64,000 nt of DNA from Loripinus fragilis (lineage: Eukaryota > Mollusca > Bivalvia > Lucinida > Lucinidae), in contig OZ026515.1 in assembly GCA_964019695.1 (NCBI GenBank), forward strand, positions 130,470,849-130,534,848. Direction: 5' to 3'. Numbering within the stretch: the stretch's first letter is position 1; each line of letters opens with the position of its first letter. Below are positions 46,656 to 57,604 of this stretch, piece after piece. The translations under genes were made by a program, and so were the position numbers. Under the pieces are notes generated by a model. That model saw only the letters and a list, made by a program, of their open reading frames with translations. It had not been told where the DNA came from and searched no databases.

Positions 46656-47237
46656 AAAAGTCGAATAAAAAGGCAAGTACTTATTCATGTGTACAGAAAC
46701 AGCCAGTTAAGCCACAATGCAGACAACAGTCCACTGATGATATTTAAGGTATAGTTGTTGTATGTGTTTATTACATGGACATTATAATTTTGGATACTGT
46801 CCGAAAGGTCATGAATTGATATGCGGCTGCAATATAACATGTCTAATTGTAAGACGATATACAGACCTTGTATAAGGTCAAATGTCACCTCTTGGGATAG
46901 TGTTGTTGATTGGTTTACGCCTTATAGAAAACATGCCGAAGTGTATCAAGTTAAAACATCACTGCCTTTATCACTACAGACAACATAGCAATAAATCTTT
47001 TCAACAGAAGCAAAAAGACAGAACGACATAGGTTGGCTAAAATATTGACTGATCAAAAGCACAAACAGGTATGCACAAACAGTCGTATAATGTGTGCACG
47101 GGAATTTCTTTATTGAATGGTCAAAATGGCGCTTAGCCTCCATGGTATTGCCAAAATGCAGGATGATCATAAGATAATTCAAGAATACTTCAATTTGTTT
47201 TCTAAAGGCGTTGTACTATAATACAATACAATAATTG
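46656..47237. other. No gene seen
   Basis: Nothing supported. Confidence 0.4.
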
Positions 47238-47476
47238 AGCCGCGACATGTTATTTCCAACAATGTGGTATTTTGACAAGGGTAGGCTCAAACGAGCCTGT
47301 GCAGCCTCCCTTTGATCTTAGAAATTCAAAATAATGTTCAGTGAGTAGCTTAACAGTCATAGATATTCAATCGACTAGCAAAGGTTCTGATCAGACTGCG
47401 CGTATGCGCAGGCTGGTCTAAGGCTTTGCTGGTCTCTCATATCCCATTGTTGGAAATCTCATGCCGTGGCTCAATT
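47238..47476. mobile_element. MITE M3, copy 1
   Basis: Terminal inverted repeats GAGCCGCGACATG..TTTCCAACAATG and CATTGTTGGAAA..CATGCCGTGGCTC. The interior contains TCTGATCAGACTGCGCGTAT and GCGCAGGCTGGTC. AATT borders both ends. Copies at 57238 and 60098. Confidence 0.85.
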
Positions 47477-47515
47477 AATTGTTTTATCTCAATACATATA
47501 TGATACATTAACAAT

Positions 47516-48322
47516 GTAAGTAAGGATGCAAGGATCATGAATCGATACAATCAAGTACCACACCTGACCCAGGATACAAATGGGAAAATGACAAAATCAC
47601 AGTTAGGCACCACAAACGAGAGCCGAGTGGTCAGCCCTTCCCCAGCAGGTGACCACAAAGCACATATAAACATACGCGCACAAAGGCATAGCAAACACAA
47701 GACAGAAAAACATAAAAGATCCACAAAAGAAGTACCGCCTTGGAGCGGTCAGTAAAATATTTTACTGGAGGGCTTAAACCGGTTTCACGGCGCAAACCTT
47801 ACCTTTAATTCAGATGTGGATCAAGACGCATAGATCTTTAGTTTGCATGTAAGACCTCTAACTTATCAATGCATCATCTCCTAGAACTTATAAATCAAGA
47901 TATAACAAGGATATAAAGCAAAGATAAGGACTCAACAGTAAATAAAACTGAATGACGGAGCAAAAGAAATCCAACAGGTAAACCCCGGTCGGCCTGACAA
48001 ACAGCCAAAGCATCAGGCCCCTACCATCTCATCAATAGATATGTCTTTTAGTCGGAACCGTCATAGAGTCTGAAATCCGGACCACCTGCGTGCAATTAAA
48101 GAAGAAAGCAAAGTTGCCAACCGTGATTTGGTTGACCACCAAGCATGCAGTCTGTTGCATTACGTTAATGTGATAGCCAATCTTTTTGTAATGGGAAATT
48201 CTTATAATGAACTGCGCTGAAAAATTATAAGAGCCAACAATCTTCTTCAATTTATACACCAAGTCACCATAGAATTCAGGTTCCGAAAGTCCTTGGCGCA
48301 AGAGAGATTAAAGTCCAACTTG
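47516..48322 (-). mobile_element. Family-A retroelement with RT C-terminus (A11)
   Basis: Minus orientation: 3' terminus at 47516 (GTAAGTAAGGATGCAAGG), full 3' UTR, then RT C-terminal codons to about 48322 where it is truncated and meets a GA microsatellite. Its 5' break is almost at the same place in the RT as in A2. It supplies the uninterrupted reference for A6/A7. Confidence 0.9.
48032..48310 (-). pseudogene. Reverse transcriptase C-terminal fragment, family A
   Basis: Minus-strand frame reads RQGLSEPEFYGDLVYKLKKI, ISHYKKIGYHINV, ACLVVNQITVGNFAF and SDSMTVPT, in line with the fragment at 2530-2793. EFYGDLVYKLKKI is closer to what I recall of relatives than the A2 version (EFYFALVYELKRI). 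No catalytic motif is included. The frame is open. Confidence 0.78.
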
Positions 48323-48338
48323 GAATTCAAAGATAAGC

Positions 48339-48341
<3 letters not shown>

Positions 48342-48395
<54 letters not shown>
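48342..48395. repeat. GA microsatellite
   Basis: About 27 uninterrupted GA units directly upstream of the truncated 5' end of family-A copy A11. Confidence 0.95.
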
Positions 48396-48398
<3 letters not shown>

Positions 48399-49937
48399 GA
48401 AGGGAATGACATGAACATTCTGGTCATCCAGATTTTAGCATTTGCTCCCAGTACATTACATTAATAATACACAATGGAAACTCAATATCTATTTGTCTAT
48501 CGACATTTGCAATATCTTCAAAGAACACTTGCTTCAAATACTCATCTGAATCGTCTCGAGCCGCTTCCATGGAGGACTCAAACATATGAAGCGATTATCA
48601 TGACTTTATGAGACGTCATTCGGAAACGTATCGGTATACAATACTCATGTCCATTAAAACTTTGGCTGTTTATATGGACTAACTTTCATTTGCTATGTGG
48701 CGACTGCTGGTCCATTTAAAATGTATCTGTAGCTAACAGTGCGTACCCAAACCAGACTGCTCCGAAATTAGTCCTGGATATAAGCATTTCATGATATTCA
48801 GAAGCCATTTTCAGATGCTTTTTTGCGTATCAGGCGAAGGGTTAAAAATCCAGGAATAGAATCCATGATTTTTGGTATTATAAGAACCCAGATTAAAATA
48901 GAAATTTCATTTATGTCATTGTGCTTTACAAAACTTAATATAAGATACACTGAGCTCATCTAATTACATATTGAAAGTTTCTATTAGATTACTCCCACTG
49001 AGAAAGGGTCTGTACTTAAATCATATTATCTTTGATTTCACGTAGGTTCAAGGGTCCATATATAGGTTTAGATAAATTATTATACTAAATACAACTGTCT
49101 ATTGCAAATCTTTCTATACGCCAAATAAATTAAAGTCATGCATAGTTTAGTTAACCTTTCGCAGTGCAATTTAGAATTGTTATCAAAACCGTAATTCTGT
49201 TAAAATCCCACTAGTGATGCAGTAAAGACTAGACGGGTGCCCGTACATGTCACTTACATGTTTACATGCGTTTATTCAAAGCAAATGCTTTCATGGAATT
49301 CGATATGCGTTTCGTTTAGGATCGAAAGCTAAAAGTATTCTCCTTATCTCAGACATCGCGAAAGTAAAACCATTCCTATTGTCTTCCAACTTATATTTTC
49401 AAAATAAAGGATCTTCAAGAAATTAAACTATTCACAATGTTTCACATTTTGTAAAGTTTATCTCCAGTATGTAATCGTTTACACCAAAGAGTAGCCATGC
49501 CTCAAGAGAGACCAAATAGTCAAAACAGTCTATGATAAAAGATCAGGCCTCGATGTAATAAAACGTGTTCTCATGATGAGCTCAAGTGATGATGGAATTT
49601 AAAATGCATATAAAAGCTGAAATGCTAAAAAATTAAGAGTGTACATGCTTTCAAACTCTCATATGTTCTATTAATCATAGGCATAAATGTAAAAATGCCA
49701 ACAATTGTTTGCATTTTAACAATTTTGAGCATGGCAAATTTCCTCATGCATAAATCTATCCAGTGCGATGGGGTGTTAAAGGCTCAACCGTTTCTGTGGC
49801 TTTATAATTTTATCCATATATTCTTGTACACATGTTAAACCTAGTTACATAATATTTGTATTACAACAGCTACTGAGATGCTTTTGTAAGCAAATTAGAC
49901 CCCTGTTTGGTTTAGCCAATTTTCTTGAGTACATTTT
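48396..49937. other. No gene seen
   Basis: No supported gene. A hairpin-like AATGCCAACAATTGTTTGCATT is at about 49694-49717, similar to 41844 and 58266. Confidence 0.45.
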
Positions 49938-50010
49938 TCATGTGCGGATCCAGAACGTTTTGTCAGAGGGGGTCCAACTTTGTCAAAGTTCAGGTCGCAA
50001 TGAAACCTTC
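49938..50010. mobile_element. M9 left-end fragment
   Basis: CATGTGCGGATCCAGAAC and GAGGGGGTCCAACTTTG match the left ends of the GCGGATCC family. No matching right end found nearby. Confidence 0.45.
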
Positions 50011-51291
50011 TGACAAATGCAATGTATCATCATGAAGAAACACTCTAATCAAATTAACACACCATGATGAAACGAAGAAAAGGCCCCATGACTCACAGAT
50101 AGTCAGAGCTTAAGAAAACCTCAAGTTGAGCCACGGTGGGTCCAGCTACAGAGGGCGCGTAGATAAGCATCAGGCACCAACCCACCGATTAAAGCTTTAC
50201 GTCAGAGCCATCATAGAGTCTGAGGCCTGACCCACCCTCGTGCAAATAAACAGGAAACCATAGCTACAGCTGCTTTCCAAAATTTTTATAGATAGCGATT
50301 TTTGTCATAATTATTTACATACCCTATAATTGTTTGAGTGTTTGTAATAAACTTGTGCTTTGTTTGAGATATGATTTATTTCTGCTCCTGTATGCACGAC
50401 ATATCTAGTTATAGTGAGTAATAATATGGCTTGTTTTTGCTGATGTTTCGTATCAAGTTTTAACTTCTAAAAAAGTTGATCATATTTTAGCAAATCAAAG
50501 TTGCTTATCAAAACTCTATTTCAAATTATGAGATAATAAGGAGAGCAGCAAGGAAACCTGTGGTGGGAATCTATAAAGTCATGTATACGGTGCATTGTGA
50601 AAATACTTTAAGAAATGAGGCTATAGAGTATATCAACAATGAATCACTTGATTGACTTTGGGTTATATGAACTAGTAGGTTGCACAAATTATATAAATTG
50701 ACATAATTAATTTTAAAAGATATTTTAAGTGAATTTTGGGTGTTCTAATTTGATGCTACATAGTAAGAGTCCAATTATTAGGAGAAAAGCTTAAAGGGAA
50801 GTACAGTACTGCCAAACAGTTTAATGGGTCAAGAGGGTTTGAAATTGTATTAAAATTGGGAAAATGTCATATGATCAGATGAATCCACACTCAAAACCTA
50901 TTTTTTTCCAAACCTATTTCCATCTGGCGTCTGAAACACGAACAAATTTATCCTAATTAAGTCAATCGAATAAATGCCAAAACAAACATTAATATTCAAA
51001 ATAAACATATCAGAGAATGTAACTGGAACAACAAAAAACATATTTTTACAAAGATATTTTCATGAGGAATCTAATGATTGAATAAAAAATATGTGTCACC
51101 GTGCTCGTTTTTTTGTTTTGGTGACTTTTGTGAAAAATCCTGAAAAAAGTCTCCCCTTTCAACCATTTTTTTTTTGTTTGTCTACGCCCTATGTATATCG
51201 TGTATATCACTGGGCGGAGACATAGCTATTATTGATTAAGCACTGACAAATTGGCGTAGAAAATGACAAAAAAGATTTTGACCTAGCATAT

Positions 51292-51491
51292 TTTGTTTGA
51301 TTTGATTTTTTACGTCCCATCAACAATCTTTCAGTTATATAGGGATGGGGCTTCCTGGGTTGAACCAGTACTAAGCTAGGATAAATGTGTCTTGCTCAAG
51401 GACCACAACGCAGTGACGCCGGTGAGGCTCGAACCCGCAGCCCTTCGGTCTCGAGTCAAGCACTCTACCACTGAGCCACTGCGCTCCCTAG
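51292..51491 (-). mobile_element. tRNA-derived SINE, copy 2 (inside FB2)
   Basis: Same SINE as 11558-11759, minus orientation, with B box GGTTCGAGCC and A box region intact. A perfect 13-bp target duplication, TGACCTAGCATAT, lies at 51279-51291 and 51492-51504. Confidence 0.93.
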
Positions 51492-51690
51492 TGACCTAGC
51501 ATATGTGACCCGGCACATTACATTATGATTCTCATTAAAGCATGGCTATAGCATGTCTTGATACTTTGATGCTTTCTTACACGTAGGATTTATGTAGATA
51601 AAAGCTAAAAATTATAGCTTTATTCCTGATGCATAGATCTAAATGTCATTTAAAGAATAAACTTACAAATATGCAATAAAAGGAAAAAAA

Positions 51691-51820
51691 CATTCTTTTC
51701 CTTGTATTAATGTTTGGCAAGCCTGAATGTGATGTGTTGCAACCAGAACCACACAGCGGTGAGGCCTGCAACACATTATCGCACAAGGGCTTGACAAACG
51801 TTAATATACAGAAAGGAATG
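51691..51820. mobile_element. MITE M13, copy 1
   Basis: Inverted ends CATTCTTTTCCTTGTATTAA / TTAATATACAGAAAGGAATG, with GTTTGGCAAGCC / GGGCTTGACAAAC inside. The central CAGCGGTGAGGCCTGC is the site where the second copy is interrupted. Confidence 0.75.
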
Positions 51821-51846
51821 TTATATTGTCATTGTTATATATTATA

Positions 51847-52311
51847 GGACTTTTTGGGTACTGTAAAGGTGGCACTTTTAATTTTCATATCTGGGCGTGG
51901 TTCGGTTATTTCAACTGCTCAAGAATGGAAATCAGGTTCTATCCATTGGTTAAGCGTTTAAAAGTAGCTTGAGCCGCACATGTCTGCGTGCATTTCATGA
52001 AAGTCCTGTCCGTTAATGCACTGAACCCACATTTATTAACCCTTAAAGCGTATATTACAACACAATCGTATGTTTTTATCGTCTATTGAAATATTATGAA
52101 GCCTCTTAAAAAAACAGTGTAGATCTAGAGCAGACTGCTCACCTAGAGCAGTCTGATCTGGGTCCACACTGTTTGCCTCTATACTAATGTTAAACAATAA
52201 ACAAACACTTTCGAATGTAGTTATAAAGCCTCATTTTCAGATTTTACCTTTGTCTAAAGTAGACTAATAAGGCAGTCATGAGGTGCCGCCTTTACAGTAT
52301 CCAAAAAGTTC
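51847..52311. mobile_element. MITE M8
   Basis: 465 bp with terminal inverted repeats GGACTTTTTGGGTACTGTAA and TTACAGTATCCAAAAAGTTC, flanked by TA at 51845-51846 and 52312-52313. A strong hairpin (ACAGTGTAGATCTAGAGC...GGTCCACACTGT) lies at about 52115-52181. Confidence 0.82.
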
Positions 52312-52386
52312 TAGAATACTTTCCTTTCAAACAAAAGCATTTCAAAAAAAAATGTCCACTGTAACATCGTGAAGCATACAACAAAA

Positions 52387-52584
52387 CCACACCTTATAGG
52401 CGCAATCGAAAACATCAATACTATCGACGATTATAGACCAAAAATAGTTAGAATCATAGTTTTTTTTATTACCATCATTCATCGAACAGGCGATACTTTG
52501 CAATCAAAACACTGTTTCTAGCGAGTTTTGATCCGCGTTCGTCAATGGTTAAGAGTGTTTTCGATTGCTCACTATCCGGTGTGG
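52387..52584. mobile_element. MITE M2, copy 2
   Basis: CACACCTTATAGGCGCAATC to CGATTGCTCACTATCCGGTG with ACACTGTTTCTAGCGAG inside. Non-coding. Confidence 0.8.
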
Positions 52585-52681
52585 AAACAAACTTTTTTTT
52601 CAACAGAAACATGACTGAAAAATGTAGATAACTCCTAGCTATTGTTTCAGATTGTTTTGGTTACGTATTCATTGTATCAAT

Positions 52682-52869
52682 ACACATACCGGATAGGTGG
52701 CAATCGAAAACGTTGATGCTATCGACAAACGTAGATCAAATACCGTCAGAAACAGACTTTTTGGATTGCAGTTTGTTTGCCTGACTGGCGACAAATGGTA
52801 AAATCTAGCGATTTGCGATCCACGTTCATCGATTGTTCAGAGCCTTCTCGATTGTCGCCTATCCTATGT
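52682..52869. mobile_element. MITE M2, copy 3
   Basis: ACACATACCGGATAGGTGGC to TCGATTGTCGCCTATCCTAT, with AAACGTTGATGCTATCGAC. About 100 bp from copy 2, same orientation. Confidence 0.8.
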
Positions 52870-53136
52870 AATAAAGTAGCGTATCTTATGATAATTGAAT
52901 ATTTTGGCCATCTCTAAATAAAGCATAAGCAACGGTATCTTAACTCGCAGAGGATATCCGTGAGCAGGTTGAAATGGCAATTAAACCCTCTGCAGTCATG
53001 TTTTATCGGAAATAAAGCCCACGGTCAGTGATTGGTCAACGATCAACCAAAATATGACACATTATTAAATAAAATGTATAATTGTCAGCGATTGAAACAC
53101 ACTTATTATAAGGTATATAACAATAAAAGGATGATA

Positions 53137-53551
53137 CATTCTTCTGTCTATTAACGTTTGCCAAGCCCAAATGAGATAATGTATTGTAGCCTCAACAATG
53201 AAGCTGTGAGGGCTGCACCAAGTGTGGATCCAGAGGGGGGGGGGGGCAGGGGGTCTGGACCCCCTCTGAAAAATCACAAATTAAATGGGTTTCTATAGGG
53301 AATAAGCAATTGGACATACCCTGGAAAAAGTTGGATCCCCTGGAAAAAATTGGACCCCATCTGGAGCCTTGAAAAACGATAGATTTCTTTGAAATTGACC
53401 ATTTGACTTATGTAAAATAAGCTGAGGACTAAAAAAATCGTTGTCAGAGCTCTTTTGTCAGACTGACCTGGACCCTCCCCCCCCTGATGAAAATTCCTGG
53501 ATCCGCGCATCTGTACCATGCTTGCCAGCCGTTTATATATAGAAAAGAATG
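53137..53551. mobile_element. MITE M13, copy 2, interrupted by M9
   Basis: CATTCTTCTGTCTATTAACG and AGCCGTTTATATATAGAAAA..GAATG are the outer ends; the middle is occupied by an M9 element at about 53222-53510. Confidence 0.7.
53222..53510. mobile_element. GCGGATCC-ended MITE M9, copy 3
   Basis: About 290 bp between GTGGATCCAGAGGGGGG and CCTGGATCCGCGCAT. Contains GTCTGGACCCCCTC and TGGACCCTCCCCCCC tracts. Nested at the centre of M13 copy 2. Confidence 0.75.
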
Positions 53552-53740
53552 TTATATTGTCATATATCTTCCTTTCAGGCACATGCAGTTCGAATTAATT
53601 GTATTAAAATGTATGCAGAAATGTCCATTTTATCATCATGAAACATGCAACGAAACAAAATATTTTTTTCAACAGAAACATGAAATAACTCCTAGCCCTT
53701 GTATCAGATTGTTTTGACTACGTCTTCAGTATATCAAAAA

Positions 53741-53935
53741 CACACTAAATAGGCGGCAATCGAAAACGTTAATGCTATCGACGAACGTAGTTAAATATTG
53801 TAAGTAACAGAATTTTGGATTGTTGTTTGTAGTCCGATAGGCAACAAATGACAATCACAAACACTGTTTCTAGCAATTTGTTATCAGCATTCATCGATTT
53901 TTTAGACTTTTTTTTATTGCTGCCTATCTGGTGTG
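53741..53935. mobile_element. MITE M2, copy 4
   Basis: CACACTAAATAGGCGGCAAT to TTGCTGCCTATCTGGTGTG, with CGAAAACGTTAATGCTATCG. Closest to copy 1 at 18.7 kb. Confidence 0.8.
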
Positions 53936-54409
53936 ATAAGGTAATTGAAATAGTTACGTCATTTCTCCATTAAACATTAGTGACCGTGTACCTCCATGGG
54001 ACCTAAAACATGAGAATGTCACATACAAGACATGTGCATGTCTACAACCCCCCCCCCCCCTTTTTGGGGTGGGGTGGGTCTAAGGTTAGTGGCAGCATGC
54101 AGAAATAGCAACCGAGACATGTATATAGTATGTATATTTATACGGTCCGCAACTTTTAACCATCAAAATACTGAATGACTTCATACTCTGGGTGATGTTT
54201 TTAAAGCTAATACTTGCATTCCTTCTTTTTGTAAAAGCAAAATACTTACAGAATTACGTTTCAAGCATCAAAGAGTTGTCAGGGGAGAATACTATCTACC
54301 ATCTTACAAATAAGAATCCTCTTTTAAAAACAAGATTCAGGAACGATAACTCCTACACTCTTACTTTCAAGTAAAAGTCAGGTTATCTTTTGACATGGGT
54401 CCCGCACTA
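53936..54409. other. Interior of FB2, no gene seen
   Basis: A poly-C/poly-T junction is at about 54046-54067. The 60-codon ORF at 54192-54374 is unrecognised. Confidence 0.45.
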
Positions 54410-54874
54410 CCTTAAAATATCTTTTAAAATTAATTATGTCAATTTATATAATTTGTGCAACCTACTGGTTCATATACCCCAAAGTCAATCAAGTGATTCA
54501 TTGTTGATATACTCTATAGCTTCATTTTTTAAAGTATTTTAACAATGCACCGTATACATGACTTTATAGATTCCCACCACAGGTTTCCTTGCTGCTCTCC
54601 TTATTATCTCATAATTAGAAATAGAGTTTTGATAAGCAACTTTGATTTGCTAAAAATATGATCAACTGTTTTATAAGTTAAAACTTGATACGAAACATCA
54701 GCAAAAACAAGCCATATTTTTACTCACTATAACTAGATATGTCGTGCATACAGGAGCAGAAATAAATCATTTCTCAAACAAAGCACAAGTTTATTACAAA
54801 CACTCAAACAAGTATAGGGTATGTCAATAATTATGACAAAAATCGCCATCTATAAAAATTTTGGAAAGCAGCTG

Positions 54875-55660
54875 TATAAACCATGATTGTGTTTAAAACC
54901 AGACATGCAGACTGTCGCATGACATCTAAAGTATATTCAACCTTTATATAACGTTTTACAATCTTTTTGAATTGATCACTAAAATTAGGTTTTCTAACCA
55001 TTCGTTTGAATTTATAAGAAATATAGTTCTGATTTGCCTTGTTGCAGAAGAGTTTTTAACCCAATGTTGTATTTAACAATTAACTCCAGGTGTCTGTGGT
55101 AGAATTTAGAAAATGCTTTTCGAATTTTATGATATATATATATATATTTAACCTTGTTTTAATAACTTAGCAGTTTCTGTTGCCACGGAGGCATTTTTAT
55201 CATTACAATCCAAATTAAGTGAGCCCTCTCTGTTAAATGTTTGTTCATTTAATTCTTTTAGTTTTTCTTTAATTAGATTATGAGGCAATGTAGTATAGAG
55301 AGTAGAGAAATCATATGTAGACAAACCAGATGCTAGAAAGTAAGTAAGGTTGCAAAGATCAGGAATCGATACAATCAAGTACCACACCTGACCCTGGATA
55401 CCAATGGGAAAGTGACACACTCACAGAAGACACCACAAACCTCTGGATTTCAATTATTAAGAATTTAACCTGAATTTTTAATAGACCAAAATACATTTTT
55501 ACCATTTCTTTCATAAACTGTGATGGAATATTTATTAACATGATTTTTAATCGCAGTGAGACAAGAAGTCAAAAGAATAGACAACTCAGTAGTTGTACAT
55601 GCACTAGAATTAGCAATAAAACGCGATTTACAGGGCCTTTCAAAAAGCATAAAGTTATAT
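54875..55660 (-). pseudogene. Reverse transcriptase relic, family B
   Basis: Minus frames read, from the 5' side, CKSRFIANSSACTTTELS, LLTSCLTAIKNHV, ERNGKNVFWSIKNSG, then after a 100-bp family-A insertion LSTYDFSTLYTTLPHNLIK (RT motif A region with the first catalytic aspartate) and EQTFNREGSLNL. The text then jumps from CNDKNAS to ETAKLLKQG, so the palm core with the YxDD motif is deleted. The remainder includes RKAFSKFYHRHLELIVKYN and GLKTLLQQGKSEL. It is thus broken by deletion, insertion, a microsatellite (TA)n at 55132-55150 and stops. The family is tentatively Penelope-like; another non-LTR RT class is possible. Confidence 0.82.
55337..55437 (-). mobile_element. Ultra-short family-A 3' end inside family-B RT (A12)
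   Basis: AAGTAAGTAAGGTTGCAAAG through TCGATACAATCAAGTACC and ATACCAATGGGAAAGTGACA to GACACCACAAAC: last ~100 bp of family A. It separates two pieces of RT reading frame that are adjacent in relatives. Confidence 0.86.
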
Positions 55661-55690
55661 TTTTTTCTAAAAATAATAATTTAAAAAAAA

Positions 55691-56470
55691 TATATATATG
55701 TGCTTATCCTACCTAAAATTTTCAGACCCATTACCCGAACACACTTATTTTTTTATTTGGTCTGAGAAAGGGCCTATGAGAACCTGGAATATAGTAATCA
55801 ATAATCATGAAATAAGCTGTGCGAATACGCAGATCTTTGCCTTTAAGCTTTCTGCTCGAATGTGGAATAAGAGTCGGTACCCTAGATGTATCTCATATCA
55901 GACAAACAATATATTTTAAGACATTTAATTGCGGAACGAAATAAGTCTGTCCCGGCATTGTTCAATGAAGAAATCGTTTACTGGCATTTTAACGATGCAT
56001 TTTATATGTTCTCAAGGTCATAAATAACTCTTCTTCCATTATCAGAATACATGTAATGGGAGTAATTGTTTTTCAATAATATCGTTCTAAAATAGGTTCA
56101 ATGATTGAGCCTTTATCATGTTAATATATGGCCTTATTAGGAGTAAAAATATCGAAGTAAACATAGTAATGTGAAAAATTTAAACCAATCAGCAGATTCT
56201 ACTTTCGTTTGTTGGAACTGCAAATTTAAATAAAAAGTTCAAATAAACAAAGAAATAAACACCAACATACATTTGTGTGGAGGTCCAGAGAATGAAAATG
56301 TGAAAATGTTTGTTCGTTTAAAGATCTGGAAATAAATTAATTTAATCATGTTTTATTATACTAAGAATCAAACGAACTTTACACTTGATAAATTTATCAT
56401 CGTATAAATACCTATGCACAAAGCTATTTGAAGCCATTTTCATTTGAATAAAAATCTATGTTCATGTTAA
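55691..56470. other. No gene seen
   Basis: Nothing supported; ORF 55698-55919 unrecognised. Confidence 0.4.
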
Positions 56471-56665
56471 GGGAGTGCAGTGTCTCATAGATAGAGCGCT
56501 TGACTCGAGACAGAGGGGCCGCGGGTTCGAGCCTCACCGGCGTCACTGCGTTGTGTCCCCGAGCAAGGCACATTGTTCCTAGCTTAGTACTGGTTCAACC
56601 CAGGAAGAACCGTCTCTACATAACTAAAAAAATATTGATTTGACGTAAAGAATCGAATCAAACAA
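56471..56665 (+). mobile_element. tRNA-derived SINE, copy 3
   Basis: Plus orientation. GGGAGTGCAGTGTCTCATAG head, B box GGTTCGAGCC, GGCGTCACTGCGTTGTG body and AAAGAATCGAATCAAACAA tail. A 13-bp target duplication, ATGTTCATGTTAA, flanks it at 56458-56470 and 56666-56678. The A box is mutated (TGTCTCATAGATAGAG), so it is unlikely to be transcribed now. Confidence 0.93.
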
Positions 56666-56678
56666 ATGTTCATGTTAA

Positions 56679-57237
56679 AACCATGATATGCATGTGCTGT
56701 TTGAGCATGGTTTCTTTATTCAAATCACGAGAGACAAATTCTTATATGTGTATGTATCTAGGGCATATTGAAGATTTTGTTAGATTTGGTCATAAATAAT
56801 TATTTTATGGCAATCAACACATAATCAAAATTGAAGAATCTTACCGGTACGTTTCTTTTGTTATGGTTTTGTATAGTTTTTTTCAATAACCGTTTCATTC
56901 TTACTATTACAAACAATGTAGGTTCATAACGAGACTCCTTTTATAGCCGTCTCACCTGAATCTGCAATGCATGCCATGCCACTATATATTCTAAACTCAC
57001 ATTCTTAATTGGGATATAAACATTCAAATGAAGCGAGATAAATCCATTTTAGAAACATCAGAATGAGAGGGTTATATTCTTGAATTCGTCTTAATCAAGC
57101 ACGTTGAAATCTCCATACTTCCAAGCATTGATTTCTTGCGGCTCTGACAGGCAATAACTCCCCATTTGTATGCCGGTCTAAATTAAGGGATTACTGTTGC
57201 CGGGAAAAACATGTATACGTTCTAGCTGAAAAGGATA
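56679..57237. other. No gene seen
   Basis: Nothing supported. Confidence 0.4.
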
Positions 57238-57478
57238 TGAGCCGCAGCATGAGATTTCCAACAATTTGACATTTTGACAAGTGTAGACTTGGACGAGCCT
57301 CTGCATCCTCCTTTGAAGCGTAGAAACTCCAAATGATGTTCAGTCAGTAGCTTAACATTCATAGAATACTCAAGCGACTAGGAAAGACTCTGATCAGACT
57401 GCGCGTATGCGCAGGCTGATCTGAGGCTTTGCTGGTTGCACATACCACATTGTTGGAAATCTCATGCACTGGCTCATA
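57238..57478. mobile_element. MITE M3, copy 2
   Basis: TGAGCCGCAGCATGAGATTT and AAATCTCATGCACTGGCTCA ends with TA on both sides (ATA / ATA). Interior includes CTCTGATCAGACTGCGCGTA. Confidence 0.85.
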
Positions 57479-57604
57479 TATTACCGGGCATCAGCCAACT
57501 TCTCAATCGAACAGATGAACTAGAAAAAGCCATTTATATTGTGTTTTTGTATTATGTACTGTCTGCTTCCGTTGAGCTGGCCCAGATGTTATAAAAGTAC
57601 GGAA

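Larger units (their letters stand above)
50277..54874. mobile_element. Foldback element FB2, 4.6 kb, same family as FB1
   Basis: The ends are the same CAGCTGCTTTCCAAAATTTT as FB1, flanked by TA at 50275-50276 and 54875-54876. Left arm 50277 to about 50960, right arm about 54410-54874, with AAGGAGAGCAGCAAG / CTTGCTGCTCTCCTT and similar landmarks. The related family-B copy at 60821-60840 (TAGCTATAAACC) is the empty site with a single TA. The ~3.4-kb interior holds a SINE and nested MITEs. Confidence 0.9.
50020..55690 (-). mobile_element. Family-B retroelement split by FB2 and family A (B11)
   Basis: Minus orientation. From 55690 down: RT N-terminal half, a 100-bp family-A insertion at about 55337-55437, more RT, the distal RT region to 54875; then the 4.6-kb foldback FB2; then the last RT codons and start of the 3' UTR (50276 down to about 50020, with GAGCCACGGTGGGTCCAGC as at 60.7 kb). 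The copy at 60567-61005 is uninterrupted at the FB2 site and proves the two pieces belong together. Confidence 0.82.
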
